The notes: a model not told the origin generated them from the letters alone. A DNA stretch of 64,000 bases from Wenyingzhuangia gilva (GCF_030519655.1 NZ_JAUMIT010000001.1:806001-870000), one strand, 5' to 3'; numbered from the stretch's first letter, positions 9,746 through 20,498 are shown. Made by a program: numbers and translations.

Positions 9746-10207
9746 ATGTATACACCAGATCAAACAGACTTGATACTGTTAAAACAGCTACAAAAAAACG
9801 CTAGAATTACCATAAAAGAACTAGCCAACATTACCAACTTATCAAACACACCGGTTCATGAAAGAATAAAAAAGCTAGAAAAATATGGCTTTATCAAAAA
9901 ACAAGTTGTGCTGTTAGACAGAAATCTTTTAGGTAAAAAATTAATAGTGTTTTGTAACATTAAACTGAAAGAGCATACCATGGATATTGGAAATCAGTTT
10001 GTGAAAGACATTACCGCTTTAAAACAAGTAACTGAATGTTATAACATTTCTGGAGATTATGACTTTTTATTAAAAGTGATGGTAAATGATATGGAAGGTT
10101 ATCAAGACTTTGTTTTAAATCATTTAGGAAATGTAAAAAATATTGGAAGTACGCAAAGCACTTTTGTTATGGGCGAAATTAAAAACTGCACCGAAATTCC
10201 CATTTAA
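9746..10207 (+). CDS. Lrp/AsnC family transcriptional regulator
   Basis: A 153-residue Lrp/AsnC regulator with an N-terminal winged helix-turn-helix (about residues 5-60, including the ITIKELANITNLS helix pair and PVHERIKKLEKYG recognition helix) and a C-terminal RAM effector-binding domain (about 70-145). I place the start at ATG 9746. A longer frame could begin at TTG 9716, but that TTG overlaps a near-consensus -7 element (TAGTATTTG) and the extra residues are a lysine-rich tail not expected for the family. It is divergent from metE, so regulation of methionine synthesis is likely by analogy with Lrp/AsnC regulators placed next to their target. Confidence 0.93.
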   Translation: MYTPDQTDLILLKQLQKNARITIKELANITNLSNTPVHERIKKLEKYGFIKKQVVLLDRNLLGKKLIVFCNIKLKEHTMDIGNQFVKDITALKQVTECYNISGDYDFLLKVMVNDMEGYQDFVLNHLGNVKNIGSTQSTFVMGEIKNCTEIPI

Positions 10208-10285
10208 CAAAATTAATAACAATGAAGCTATTGTTTTGATGAAAAATAAATACTATATTAGGTAATCAACTAAAAAATACTCAAT

Positions 10286-10738
10286 ATGGCTATCAAAAAC
10301 TTTAGATCACCCGATACACGAGCAGGAACTATAGCAGACAAAATATTAGTTTCGGACTATATGGTTCCTAGAAATAGGCTGATAACTTTTTCTCCTAAAT
10401 TAAGTATTGGGGAAGCAATGCAAATACTGGTTACCAACAATATTGCTGGTGCTTGTGTTTTAGATGAAAACGACATGATTTTAGGAATGATTTCCGAAGG
10501 AGATTGTATGAAAAAAATTGCTCATAGTAGATATTACAATATTCCTTTACACGACCAAACGGTTGAAGAATACATGGAAATTATTGTTGAATCTATTAAA
10601 GGCGACACCAATATTTTTGATGCAGCTCATATGTTCTGTACTTCAAGAAGAAACCGTTTTCCTGTAACCGAAGGAGATAAAATTATTGGTCAAATTAGTA
10701 GAAAAGATGTCTTAAAAGCTGCTTTGGAAATGAGATAA
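10286..10738 (+). CDS. CBS-domain-pair protein
   Basis: A 150-residue protein made of two CBS motifs, one around residues 20-75 (VSDYMVPRNRLITFSP onward) and the other around 85-148 (ending GQISRKDVLKAAL). Free-standing CBS pairs bind adenosyl nucleotides and act as energy or redox sensors on partner proteins; the partner here is unknown. The gene starts 78 bases after the Lrp gene on the same strand and ends at a strong hairpin, so the two could be co-transcribed. Confidence 0.9.
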   Translation: MAIKNFRSPDTRAGTIADKILVSDYMVPRNRLITFSPKLSIGEAMQILVTNNIAGACVLDENDMILGMISEGDCMKKIAHSRYYNIPLHDQTVEEYMEIIVESIKGDTNIFDAAHMFCTSRRNRFPVTEGDKIIGQISRKDVLKAALEMR

Positions 10739-10762
10739 AAAACTAAAACTAGCTAAACTACG

Positions 10763-10799
10763 AAGAGCGTTATTATATAAATATGATAACGCTCTTTAT
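10763..10799. terminator. Terminator between CBS gene and tamL
   Basis: Stem AAGAGCGTTAT / ATAACGCTCTT with a 12-nt AT loop, placed between convergent genes. The T-tract is modest on both strands. Confidence 0.7.
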
Positions 10800-10801
10800 A
10801 T

Positions 10802-13048
10802 TTAAAAAGGATATCCTATAGCAAAATTTAAAATGGTATTACTTAACTTAATGGTACTTAAAGAAGTTGAAGTAGGCTGCTTAACTGGCGTTGCCAAATC
10901 AAACCTAATAACAAAACTTTGAATATCTACTCTTACTCCTGCCCCAGTACTTACTGCCATTTCATTCATAAAGTTTGATGAAAATTGTCCTTCCCTATCA
11001 CCATACAACCAAACATTTCCTGCATCGGCAAAAAATGCACCTTTTATAAAAGAATAAATTGGAAATCTATATTCTACATTGGCTTCTAAACGAATGTCTC
11101 CAGAGCTATCAAAAAAAGTACTATTGCTTGTACCATTATTATAAGTCCCTGGTCCAATAGATCTTGAAGCAAAACCTCTAATACTATAAGGTCCACCGGC
11201 AAAAAATTGTTTTGTGAACGGTAAAATAGAAGAGTTCCCATAAGGAATTCCTAAACCACCATAGAATCTTGAAATCAATGTTTTTTCTTTTCCTAGTCCT
11301 AAATAATATCTAAAATCTAAATCAATCTTGGCATATTGGGCATATTCTAAACCTAAAAAAGTCTTCTTTCCGCCAGATGTGCTTTGACTCAATAAACTTA
11401 AGGCTCCGCCAGCAATATCAAGATTTGAAGAGAAGAATACTTGATTTTTTTTAGTACTTCTTCCTAATTCGCTATAAGTTAAATTATAGGTAAATCCTGC
11501 TATAAATTGCTGATCAAAACTACTTTGTAAAAAAGGGTTTTGTGCTAGAATATCTTTGAAATCTGAAGTTGTATTAAACAATCTTACATAATTAACATTG
11601 ACAGGATTGATTTGGTGACTTAAATATTTATTAGCATCCCATTGATAACCAAAACTACTGGTGAAAGAAGCCAATCCGTATAGATTAGACCTGCTTAAAT
11701 ATTCTGAATCAAAAGAAATTTTAGTCTTAGGGACTCCGTATTTAAAACGCCCTGTTAAATCCCAAGGAGAAATTAAACGTGGAAAAGTTAAACTTGCTCC
11801 CAAGCCTACTTTTAAACCATTTAAATTTTGAGTATTGTTCCCAATTTGAGTTTCATAAGCAACCGTTCCAGTAAGCCTCAACAATTCTCCTCCACTAAAT
11901 AAATTTCTGTTTCGGTAATTAAGAGACAATCCCGGACCTGCAAAATTGTTGGATTTTGTAACTGCCTGCAATTCCAATCCTAAAGATCTTTTGTTTAATG
12001 GAGACAAATAAATATTAGCCTCTAAACTACCCAGACTGTCATTTTTTGTGTAGTTTTTTTCATCAAACTGAATGTTTACATATTTATAAGTTCCAATTGA
12101 GGACAATCTTTTACTGGTAATTTTTGAATTTTGTGGATTGTAAAAATCATCCTTATTTAACAACAAATAATTATGAAGTCTTTTTGGCTTAAAAAAAACA
12201 GTGTCTTGTAAAAAGTAAACCTCTTTGTATTCTGTGCTATCTATAGCTTTATTTTTTTGATCTAAATTATGATTTGGATAAACAGTGATTTTATTTATTT
12301 GATAAGGAATCAATGCTTTTTTAGGCGTTTCTTTTTTTACTCTTAAATACAAATCAAATTTTTTATTCTTGTATTGATTTGTATCTGCTTCAAAAATGAT
12401 AAAATCTTGATTGAAATTATAATACCCCCTGGCTTTTAAACCTTCATCAATTTTAATTCTTTCTTGCTTAAAAGATTCCAAACTATATCTAGTTCCTTTT
12501 TTTAGTAAAGTAGTTTTTAACTCCTCTTTAATTTCTTTGTAAAAAGGCAAGGTATCATTCTCTAGTTGATATGTTTCTAACACATAAGGTTCGGTTAAAT
12601 CTATAGTATACACAATACTTTTAGTGTACTTTTTTTCTTTAACTGAAGCCGTAACTTTACTATTAAAAAAACCTCTATTATCTAACCTGTTTTTTATTAA
12701 ATTAATGACTTTGTTTTGAGAGACATTTGAATAATACATAGGTTTTTCTCCAAATTTTTTATTCATGTATTTGGTTAAAAGCCCTTTTTTTCCTTGTTCA
12801 GTTTTATAGTGATAATACAAGCCAACTCTAGCTCCTAAAAATTTACTATTAGGTTCAGGTCTTAACAATTCTTGCAACTCCTCTTCTAAGCTAGAAAGTC
12901 CTTTAATTTTATTTGTATTAATTATTTTAACAGTAGCTCCTCCATATAATTTTTCATCTTCGGGGATAAAACGTTTTACACTACAAGAACTTAACACGGC
13001 AAAAACCATGAATAATAAACAAACCTTAAAAAAAATTATCTGTTTCAT
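10802..13048 (-). CDS. tamL: TamL: lipoprotein-type Omp85 (TamA-like) outer-membrane protein
   Basis: An Omp85-family beta-barrel protein that, with TamB, is thought to help insert proteins or lipids into the outer membrane. I set the start at ATG 13048, giving 748 residues, because this begins a lipoprotein signal peptide with lipobox VLSSC (Cys at about 22) and forms an ATGA overlap with the tamB stop. A longer reading from 13084 would bury the signal. POTRA-like segments fill about residues 25-370. The rest is barrel, with the Omp85 hallmark FAGGPYSIRGF (VRGF-like motif, near 630) and a C-terminal aromatic strand ending in GYPF. The lipidated TamA variant is the form called TamL in Bacteroidetes. 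Confidence 0.92.
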   Translation of the reverse strand: MKQIIFFKVCLLFMVFAVLSSCSVKRFIPEDEKLYGGATVKIINTNKIKGLSSLEEELQELLRPEPNSKFLGARVGLYYHYKTEQGKKGLLTKYMNKKFGEKPMYYSNVSQNKVINLIKNRLDNRGFFNSKVTASVKEKKYTKSIVYTIDLTEPYVLETYQLENDTLPFYKEIKEELKTTLLKKGTRYSLESFKQERIKIDEGLKARGYYNFNQDFIIFEADTNQYKNKKFDLYLRVKKETPKKALIPYQINKITVYPNHNLDQKNKAIDSTEYKEVYFLQDTVFFKPKRLHNYLLLNKDDFYNPQNSKITSKRLSSIGTYKYVNIQFDEKNYTKNDSLGSLEANIYLSPLNKRSLGLELQAVTKSNNFAGPGLSLNYRNRNLFSGGELLRLTGTVAYETQIGNNTQNLNGLKVGLGASLTFPRLISPWDLTGRFKYGVPKTKISFDSEYLSRSNLYGLASFTSSFGYQWDANKYLSHQINPVNVNYVRLFNTTSDFKDILAQNPFLQSSFDQQFIAGFTYNLTYSELGRSTKKNQVFFSSNLDIAGGALSLLSQSTSGGKKTFLGLEYAQYAKIDLDFRYYLGLGKEKTLISRFYGGLGIPYGNSSILPFTKQFFAGGPYSIRGFASRSIGPGTYNNGTSNSTFFDSSGDIRLEANVEYRFPIYSFIKGAFFADAGNVWLYGDREGQFSSNFMNEMAVSTGAGVRVDIQSFVIRFDLATPVKQPTSTSLSTIKLSNTILNFAIGYPF

Positions 13049-16000
13049 TCCTCCGTTGTTTTTTGTGTGTTTTCCTTCTGCCAAAGCTCTCTAAACTTAT
13101 TAAACTCTCTATTGAATAAAAAGGCAATTCCTGTTACAATTACCTGACCATCAATCACACTTTGATATTCATTTTTACGGAAACCTTTTAATCTATATCT
13201 TCTATTTTCTGTTAAGGCGTATTCAATATTTACATTTCCAATAATAGGGGTTTTATCATTTTGATCTTTAGAGGTGTTTTCAATTTCAAAACCACTACCA
13301 ACTTGCACGGTTAATCTATCATTAAACAAACGTTTTTGAGCACTTACATTTAACTGTGTGTTGTTTTGTTCTCCTTTGTCCGTATAATCAGTATAACTAT
13401 CTAACTCAAACCCCAATTCCACTCCAGTTTTCCCTACCAATTTATTTGAGTAATTATTTAATTGATTAGACAGGGCTTTGTTTACATTGTCTCTAGCAAT
13501 AGAAAGTGATCCTCCGTTACTTCCATCACTAATATTTGATGGAAAAAATTGACCTAATACCAACAAAGAAAATACCTGTTTGTTTAAATCTTCTTCTCTA
13601 TTGTTTAATTGTTGTACTTGCGTATAAACTTGTCCACCCAACTCTCCTCTAGATTCTTCTGGAACATCCAGATTAAAACTAATTTCAGGTTTTAACAATT
13701 CCCCGTTTAAATTTAAATACACCCAAAACGGCATTTTTTTTCTGTATTTATTAAGTGTTTCAGCATCCATTCCTGAAGTTACAGAAGACATCAATCCACT
13801 TGCTGATGCTTTTACTTTGTATATAGCACTAATATCCATTTTAGCTTCTAAAGGATCTCCTTGCCAAAGAATACTACTTCCTTTAGCAATTTCAAACTTA
13901 CGAGTCACCAAATTATACAAACTCGCCTCGTAATGTCCGCTACTCACTTCGTATTTACCAGACAAAGTGGTTCTGCCGTTAGGAGTCATACCAAAATTTA
14001 AATCGGCAGCACCAGAAATTTGCAAATTATCTCCTGTTTTTTTATCGATGATGACATTTAAAATAGCCGATTTATCAACCTTTAAAACAGTTTTAATATC
14101 TAATCCTGTAACAATTCCAGTGGAAGTTTCGGAATTTCCATCAGCTGTTAAAATGTCGTTGGTCTGTTTTTTATTTACAAAAATAACCACACCCTCTCTT
14201 TCAACCGCTTCTATTTCCGATTCTGGAATAACATAGGTAAAATCTGTATTTTCATTAATTTTAATGGCTCCTGTTACTTTAGGAATATTTAAATCTCCTC
14301 CTATTTTTACATCTGCATCTAAAAATAATTGACCGTAATACAAATCGTTATCTTCTATGGTAGAATTTAAAACTTGCAAATTTTCTGAATTTAAGGACAA
14401 ATTAAATTTAGGATTAGAAAAATCGCTTGTGATTATTTCTCCATCTAACACAAAAGAATTTTGATCTTTATCTAAAATGGTAAACTTATTTAACAAAATG
14501 CTTGAGTTATCAATTTTAATAGATTCTTCAGGAAAAGTAAAAGAAGTATTAAAACTATTTACCTCTAATTTGGCATTGTTAAAATTTAAATCACCATTAT
14601 AAATGGGAGCCTCCATTTTACCATCCATATTAAAATTGGCAGATATACTTCCCGATGCATTGGAAATATATTCTTTACCAAAAGCTTCTATTTTACTTAA
14701 ACTTAGTTTGTTTAAATTCACTTTTAAGTTTAATGGAGAGGCACTTTCTAAAGTATTGTAACTACCTTCAACTACTAAATCAATGTTATCTTTTTCCTGT
14801 AAAGAAAGATTTACATCGTAATTTTTATTATTGATAGTTTTAGCATTTAATTGTAAAGTTCCTAATAAGTTTTCAAACACATTTAGTTCCTCAATTTTTA
14901 AATCTGAAACTAGATTTTGTTCTTTGTTAAAATGATTAATTTCCACATTTCCTCCAACAATTCCACTCGCAATATTTTCTTCAGGATTTAAAAAAGCCAT
15001 TAAATTTAGCAAATCAAAATGTTGAAAATTGATGGCTAAACTGTTATTATTTTCTTCTTTTACCTGTGCATTAAAACTTAAAATTTGATTGTTTCTAGAC
15101 AATTCAAAATCCGTAGAAGTAATATTTCCGTTAAACAGAATAGCATTGCTTTCGGGTATTTCCCAATTTTTTCTGTTTAAAATTAAATTCTCTGGATTGA
15201 TATGAAACCTGACCAAAGAATCATTTGCGGCAATTTCAGTTTTAATATTGATAATTTTTTCATTTTCATCAGAAGTTGAAAAATCTAAAAGCACTATTTC
15301 ATCAACTACTTTTCCTTGTAAATTAATATTTTGAATGTTAACAGGATCATATTTTACATTGTCTACTTTTAAATCTAAATCAAACTTTTCTGCAACACTG
15401 TTTAAATAAAATTGTCCTTTTTTAATACTGCTTCCTTGGTATTCTATAAACGGAATGTTAAATGATGAAACTAATTTTTTTTCTGATTCCTTAAACGACA
15501 AGTCGAATTTTATAGGTTCAAATTCATTCAATCCTTTTAAAAACACTTGATCTAAAATAGGATCTTGGCTAATGGTTAATTCAGCTTTTAAATTTGTATT
15601 TCCTACAACTGTATCTAATTTATTTTTAGTAAAATAAGTACTGATGTGTTTGTTAATGGCTGTTGTAATTTTTTCAGGATTGGCATTTGCATTCATCTTT
15701 AAATTTAACAATCCGCTTTCAACACTTACACTTGTAGAATCCTTAGCAATATTGGTGTTGATTAAAAAGTTACTAATTGGAAAAGACTCCTCATTATACA
15801 CCAACAAACCATTGTCGGTTTGTGCTTTTACTTTAAAACCATCTGCATTGGTTTTGTAATCAACATTAATATTTAGTCTGGCTTTTAAATTTTCTTTGGT
15901 TAATTTTAATGCTTGCAAATTCACTCCGTTAATAGTAATAACCGATGAAATGCTAGACGTTAAAGAATCTAACTTTACGTTTGTTTTGGTGTCAAAATCC

Positions 16001-18033
16001 AAAGACTCATCTTTATAAACCGTATTTATTTGTCCCGCTCCTTGTTTGATCTTGGCACTTATTTCTAACGGATTGTAATTGTAACCATCAAATTGTAAAC
16101 TATTAAATTTTGTTTTTAACTCAGCATTTAAAGCGTGAATATCTGTCCAACCTGCGCTTAATGAAGTTTCAAAATCTATCAAACCCATTTGATCATTATT
16201 AATGATGTTTCCAACGTTTAATTGAGTCACTTTTAAAGTTCCTTTTACCTGAGTACTATCAACATTTTTAAACGTTCCATTGATAGCTATTTTTCCTTTT
16301 GGTAATTTTAAAACCGTATTGGTTTTAATGTTTGTTAAAGTCCCACTTGTGCTAGAGTTTAAGGTTATTGAATTAGGAATAATAATGCCAAATTCCTTTT
16401 CATCAATCAAACTTAACATGGATTTTCTATCCGTTTTAAAACGGAAATTTGGTAAGTCAAAACTCAAGTTATTCTCCGATAAAACATTTTTAATTTTTGC
16501 TGTTAAATCAACCGATGTTTTTGCTCCCCATTTTAGATGTAAACTAGCAATATCAAGGTTTTTTAAATCTCCCTTGACCTTCATTTTTCCTGTTATTGAA
16601 TGTTTGGAAAACTTATTTACATATTCGTTTTCTTTTAATTCCTGATTGAAATAATAAGCATCTTTTATATTTAAATTCAAATCGCTAATATCAACATCAA
16701 ACTTGGTGTTTTTAGGTTGATTGATAAAATCATCCAAAGAACGATACTCAATCTTTCCATAGGTTTGTATCTCGCTATGATTGGTGGCTATTTTTAATGT
16801 TGAAATACCTATTTGCTGATTGTTAATCGCTCCTTTTAAAGCCAGTTCTTTTAGATGAAAACCGCTTTTTTCTATCAATGATATTTCTTTTAAATCTAAA
16901 GCCAAATCATTTTTTGCCAAACTAAAATCATTCAACAAAATATTGGTTTTACTGATTTTAAAATTCTCAGGGTTAAATACGTTTTTTGGGGTGATGGTAT
17001 TCCCTGTTTTTAAAGCGATGCTATTGTTTTTAAAAGACAACTCCTTAACATTTACTTGCCAATTTGGCCACTCGAATTTTGTGCTTACAGTGGTTTTAGT
17101 GGTGTCTTGAACCATTGATTTTTCATTACTGAAAAAAGATAAATCTGCAAGTGTATTGTTTAAACCAATCTTCTTAATTTTTATGTTTTGAGCTGCTAAA
17201 TCAACCAAAGCATCTTTAATAGTGAACAACCCAAGATTTATATCCGCTAGCTGATTGTCTACTTTATTTTGATAAAAAGCCTTTATATTTTCTAGACTTA
17301 ATTTCTCAATTTCTATAATGGGAGAAGGAGATTCCTCTTGACTTTCTTCGGTTTCGGGAAAAGGTTTACTTTGAGTATAATTGACCTTAACATTTGCCAA
17401 ATCCAATTTTTCAATTGGAAAACGATAAGTATTGATGTTAAATTTATTTCCAAACTTTAATCCTAGACTTCCTAGTTTTAAACTTGTATTTACACCTAAA
17501 ACCTCATCATTAAAAAGCAAATCAAAATCAGCAAAATTAACAGTACCTACTTTTATATCTAGTGGAGATGAATTACTCTCTTGTACAGATTTTTCTGAGG
17601 TATTTGGATTTACAAAAGCATTGATGATATAATCAAAATTGTATTCATTAGTGGTTTCTGGTTTATAGACTTTCGCTTTTAAACCTGTCCAATCAACCGA
17701 TTTTACATTGATTTTATTTTGAGTAAAAATGGGTAAAATAGCCACGGAAACTTCAAGCTCTTTACTGTATAGCAAAGTATCTTTTTCCTGATCTTCTAAA
17801 TAAAGTTCTTCAATAATTAAATTTCCCGAAAAACTGAGATATAACTTTTCTATGCTAAACTTGGTCTCAATTTTTTCTGCAACAAATTCAGTGACTTTAT
17901 TTTTAATGATGTTTTGTCCCCAAGAACTACGGATAAAAAGCACCAAGGCAATAAATAAAACCAACAGCCCTAAAAACATCCATTTAAAAAAATGAATGGC
18001 TTTTTTTAAGAATTGTTGAATGGTTTTAAACAT
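13045..18033 (-). CDS. tamB: TamB-like translocation/assembly module protein (AsmA-like)
   Basis: A 1662-residue periplasm-spanning protein. It has one N-terminal membrane anchor (about residues 15-33), then more than a thousand residues of repetitive beta-strand sequence of the AsmA/TamB bridge type, and a C-terminal TamB (DUF490) domain (about 1200-1610) with the LSGKYEVSSGHYEASL and KPEISFNLDVP features. Such proteins form a hydrophobic groove between the inner and outer membranes and work with TamA/TamL. The stop codon overlaps the tamL start by four bases, so the two are translationally coupled. Confidence 0.93.
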   Translation of the reverse strand: MFKTIQQFLKKAIHFFKWMFLGLLVLFIALVLFIRSSWGQNIIKNKVTEFVAEKIETKFSIEKLYLSFSGNLIIEELYLEDQEKDTLLYSKELEVSVAILPIFTQNKINVKSVDWTGLKAKVYKPETTNEYNFDYIINAFVNPNTSEKSVQESNSSPLDIKVGTVNFADFDLLFNDEVLGVNTSLKLGSLGLKFGNKFNINTYRFPIEKLDLANVKVNYTQSKPFPETEESQEESPSPIIEIEKLSLENIKAFYQNKVDNQLADINLGLFTIKDALVDLAAQNIKIKKIGLNNTLADLSFFSNEKSMVQDTTKTTVSTKFEWPNWQVNVKELSFKNNSIALKTGNTITPKNVFNPENFKISKTNILLNDFSLAKNDLALDLKEISLIEKSGFHLKELALKGAINNQQIGISTLKIATNHSEIQTYGKIEYRSLDDFINQPKNTKFDVDISDLNLNIKDAYYFNQELKENEYVNKFSKHSITGKMKVKGDLKNLDIASLHLKWGAKTSVDLTAKIKNVLSENNLSFDLPNFRFKTDRKSMLSLIDEKEFGIIIPNSITLNSSTSGTLTNIKTNTVLKLPKGKIAINGTFKNVDSTQVKGTLKVTQLNVGNIINNDQMGLIDFETSLSAGWTDIHALNAELKTKFNSLQFDGYNYNPLEISAKIKQGAGQINTVYKDESLDFDTKTNVKLDSLTSSISSVITINGVNLQALKLTKENLKARLNINVDYKTNADGFKVKAQTDNGLLVYNEESFPISNFLINTNIAKDSTSVSVESGLLNLKMNANANPEKITTAINKHISTYFTKNKLDTVVGNTNLKAELTISQDPILDQVFLKGLNEFEPIKFDLSFKESEKKLVSSFNIPFIEYQGSSIKKGQFYLNSVAEKFDLDLKVDNVKYDPVNIQNINLQGKVVDEIVLLDFSTSDENEKIINIKTEIAANDSLVRFHINPENLILNRKNWEIPESNAILFNGNITSTDFELSRNNQILSFNAQVKEENNNSLAINFQHFDLLNLMAFLNPEENIASGIVGGNVEINHFNKEQNLVSDLKIEELNVFENLLGTLQLNAKTINNKNYDVNLSLQEKDNIDLVVEGSYNTLESASPLNLKVNLNKLSLSKIEAFGKEYISNASGSISANFNMDGKMEAPIYNGDLNFNNAKLEVNSFNTSFTFPEESIKIDNSSILLNKFTILDKDQNSFVLDGEIITSDFSNPKFNLSLNSENLQVLNSTIEDNDLYYGQLFLDADVKIGGDLNIPKVTGAIKINENTDFTYVIPESEIEAVEREGVVIFVNKKQTNDILTADGNSETSTGIVTGLDIKTVLKVDKSAILNVIIDKKTGDNLQISGAADLNFGMTPNGRTTLSGKYEVSSGHYEASLYNLVTRKFEIAKGSSILWQGDPLEAKMDISAIYKVKASASGLMSSVTSGMDAETLNKYRKKMPFWVYLNLNGELLKPEISFNLDVPEESRGELGGQVYTQVQQLNNREEDLNKQVFSLLVLGQFFPSNISDGSNGGSLSIARDNVNKALSNQLNNYSNKLVGKTGVELGFELDSYTDYTDKGEQNNTQLNVSAQKRLFNDRLTVQVGSGFEIENTSKDQNDKTPIIGNVNIEYALTENRRYRLKGFRKNEYQSVIDGQVIVTGIAFLFNREFNKFRELWQKENTQKTTEE

Positions 18034-18173
18034 TGTTTTTCAAAGCTTTATTGGTTATTGTTTAACCGGTATTTAGTAACAAATATAATGCCTATGGATG
18101 ATTAAAATCAATAATCCTGATTTTTTAAATCATTGATTTCAATAAAAAAAAGTTACTCTTTTTATTTATTTTA

Positions 18174-18202
18174 TTGTTTTTTCAAAATTATTACTATATT
18201 CG
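18174..18202 (+). promoter_or_regulatory. Strong-looking promoter in the tamB-metG gap
   Basis: A -33 TTG (18174-18176) and a -7 box TATATTCG (18195-18202) are separated by 18 bases, the standard Bacteroidetes spacing. The -7 box differs from TAnnTTTG at one position. The promoter points right, towards no protein-coding gene; only the hairpin at 18252 follows. Confidence 0.6.
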
Positions 18203-18206
18203 CAAT

Positions 18207-18285
18207 CAAATCTTTAATTTATTAGGGATTAACTAACTAAACTATGTAACAAAAAAGGTCTGTATTTTATACAGACCTTTTTATT
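18207..18285 (+). ncRNA. Candidate small RNA (about 75-80 nt)
   Basis: A spaced promoter is followed, 45 bases after the predicted start, by an intrinsic terminator, so transcription should yield a short RNA. The interval contains no usable reading frame: the only ATG (18244) is followed at once by TAA. The 5' part is unstructured and AT-rich with AACTAACTAAAC, and the 3' part is the terminator stem. The tamB and metG genes flanking it both read left, so this transcript is independent. It is inferred from signals alone; no known RNA family is recognised. Confidence 0.45.
18252..18285. terminator. Bidirectional terminator, metG / candidate sRNA
   Basis: Perfect 14-bp stem AAAAAGGTCTGTAT / ATACAGACCTTTTT with a minimal loop and T-tracts on both strands. 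It lies just after the metG stop on the minus strand and ends the rightward candidate sRNA. Confidence 0.85.
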
Positions 18286-18307
18286 TGTTATAGAAATTAA
18301 TTTTTTA

Positions 18308-20368
18308 CTAACTCACAAACTCTCCGTTGGAAACATTGTCTTCAGAAGGAGCAATAAAAGAAAGTTTACCGTCTTTGGTATCTGTCATTAAAATCATTCC
18401 ATTGCTCTCCACTCCTCTTAATACTCTTGGAGCTAAGTTTACCAAAACCGATACTTTTTGTCCCACAATATCTTCAGGTTTGTAGCTTTCTGCAATTCCA
18501 GAAACGATGGTTCTTACATCAATACCCGTATCCACTTTTAGAACCAATAACTTTTTAGCTTTTGGCATTTTTGTAGCTTCAACAATGGTTCCTGTTCTGA
18601 TATCTAATTTGGTAAAATCTTCAAAACCGATGGTTTCTTTTTGAGGTTCTACTACTTTGGCATCTGCAGCATTTGCCAATTTAGTTGCCTCAAGTTTATC
18701 TAGTTGTGCCGTAATTTCAGCATCCTCTATTTTAGCAAACAACAATTCTGCTTCTCCAATAATATGACCCGATGGCATTAATTCTTCTTTATTCTCTACG
18801 TCATCCCAAGAATTAATTAATCCTTCTTGTTTTAAAATTCTTTTTAATTTTTCTGAACTAAATGGTAAAAATGGTTCTGATAAAACAGATAGTGAGGCAG
18901 CAATTTGCAAAGCTACGTACATAATTGTTTTGGTACGTTCCTCATCCGTTTTAACCAATTTCCAAGGCTCCTCATCTGCCAAGTATTTGTTTCCTAAACG
19001 AGCCAAATTCATCATTTCCATTAATCCTTCTCTAAAACGGTAACGCTCTAAAGATTTAGAAATAATGTTTGGATATTCTTTTACCTGAGCCAAAGTGTCT
19101 TCATCTAATTCAGACAATACTCCTGGTGTTGGAGCTTCTCCGTTATAGTATTTGTTGGTTAACACTACTACTCTATTGATAAAGTTTCCAAAAATAGCCA
19201 CCAACTCATTGTTGTTTCTGGCCTGAAAATCTTTCCACGTAAAATCATTATCCTTAGTTTCCGGTGCATTAGCCGTTAAAGCATAACGTAATACATCTTG
19301 CTTACCAGGAAATTCTTCTAAATATTCGTGTAACCAAACCGCCCAGTTTTTAGAAGTAGATAATTTATTTCCTTCTAAATTTAAAAATTCATTAGCTGGT
19401 ACATTGTCTGGCATAATATAATCTCCATGTGCTTTTAACATGGCTGGGAAAATAATACAGTGGAATACAATATTATCTTTTCCAATAAAATGTAGCAATT
19501 TGGTCTCCTCATCTTTCCAATAAGGTTCCCAATCTTTTCCGTTTTGTGCTGCCCACTCTTTGGTTGATGAAATGTATCCAATAGGGGCATCAAACCAAAC
19601 GTATAATACTTTTCCATCTGCACCTTCTACAGGAACAGGAATTCCCCAATCTAAATCACGAGTTACGGCTCTAGGACGTAATCCATCATCTATCCAAGAT
19701 TTTACTTGACCGTACACATTAGGTTTCCAATCCTCTTTGTGTCCTTCTAAAATCCATTCTTTTAAAAACGCTTCGTGTTTGTCTAAAGGTAAAAACCAGT
19801 GTTTGGTTTCTTTAACGGTAGGTACGTTTCCGGTAATGGCAGATTTTGGGTTGATTAAATCTGTAGCATTGTGAGACGTTCCACATTTTTCACATTGATC
19901 TCCATAAGAATTTTCATCTCCACATTTAGGACAAGTTCCTACTACAAATCTATCTGCCAAAAATTGATTGGCTTCCTCATCAAATAATTGAGATTCTACT
20001 TTTTCTATAAACGCTCCTTTTTCATACAAGTTTGTAAAAAAATCAGAAGCGGTATCGTGATGTATAGGTGCTGATGTTCTTGAATAATTATCAAAAGAAA
20101 TTCCAAAATCTACAAATGATTTTTTTATAATTCCATGGTACTTATCTACTACATCTTGAGGAGTTACTCCTTCTTTTTTAGCCTTAATGGTAATTGGCAC
20201 CCCATGTTCATCAGAACCTCCAACAAAAGCAACATCTTTACCTTTGTTACGCAAGTAACGTACATAAATATCAGCAGGCACATAAACCCCAGCTAAATGA
20301 CCAATATGTATGGGTCCGTTGGTATATGGCAAAGCCGCTGTAATCGTATATCTTTTAGGATTGTTCAT
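18308..20368 (-). CDS. metG: Methionyl-tRNA synthetase
   Basis: A class I aminoacyl-tRNA synthetase of 686 residues. The HIGH motif is present as IHIGHL near residue 20, the zinc knuckles as TCPKCG and QCEKCG around 145-165, and the KMSKS loop as the variant KLSTSK near 341. A C-terminal EMAP-II-like tRNA-binding domain occupies about residues 575-680 ([14 protein letters not shown]), giving the dimeric long form of MetRS. The N-terminus begins directly with the Rossmann strand, fixing the ATG at 20368. It has its own -7 box and a terminator, so it is monocistronic. Confidence 0.98.
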   Translation of the reverse strand: MNNPKRYTITAALPYTNGPIHIGHLAGVYVPADIYVRYLRNKGKDVAFVGGSDEHGVPITIKAKKEGVTPQDVVDKYHGIIKKSFVDFGISFDNYSRTSAPIHHDTASDFFTNLYEKGAFIEKVESQLFDEEANQFLADRFVVGTCPKCGDENSYGDQCEKCGTSHNATDLINPKSAITGNVPTVKETKHWFLPLDKHEAFLKEWILEGHKEDWKPNVYGQVKSWIDDGLRPRAVTRDLDWGIPVPVEGADGKVLYVWFDAPIGYISSTKEWAAQNGKDWEPYWKDEETKLLHFIGKDNIVFHCIIFPAMLKAHGDYIMPDNVPANEFLNLEGNKLSTSKNWAVWLHEYLEEFPGKQDVLRYALTANAPETKDNDFTWKDFQARNNNELVAIFGNFINRVVVLTNKYYNGEAPTPGVLSELDEDTLAQVKEYPNIISKSLERYRFREGLMEMMNLARLGNKYLADEEPWKLVKTDEERTKTIMYVALQIAASLSVLSEPFLPFSSEKLKRILKQEGLINSWDDVENKEELMPSGHIIGEAELLFAKIEDAEITAQLDKLEATKLANAADAKVVEPQKETIGFEDFTKLDIRTGTIVEATKMPKAKKLLVLKVDTGIDVRTIVSGIAESYKPEDIVGQKVSVLVNLAPRVLRGVESNGMILMTDTKDGKLSFIAPSEDNVSNGEFVS

Positions 20369-20389
20369 CAGTTACATAATTTTAGACCG

Positions 20390-20397
20390 CAAAAATA
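20390..20397 (-). promoter_or_regulatory. -7 box of metG
   Basis: TATTTTTG on the minus strand is an exact TAnnTTTG match 21 bases upstream of the metG start codon. Confidence 0.5.
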
Positions 20398-20498
20398 CAA
20401 TTCTGAATTTATAGTTTCATCATGATTTCAATCTTTACTGCTAATTCATTTTGAAACCTTATCTTTAATTTTCACAAGACACTTTATATTTATCTATA

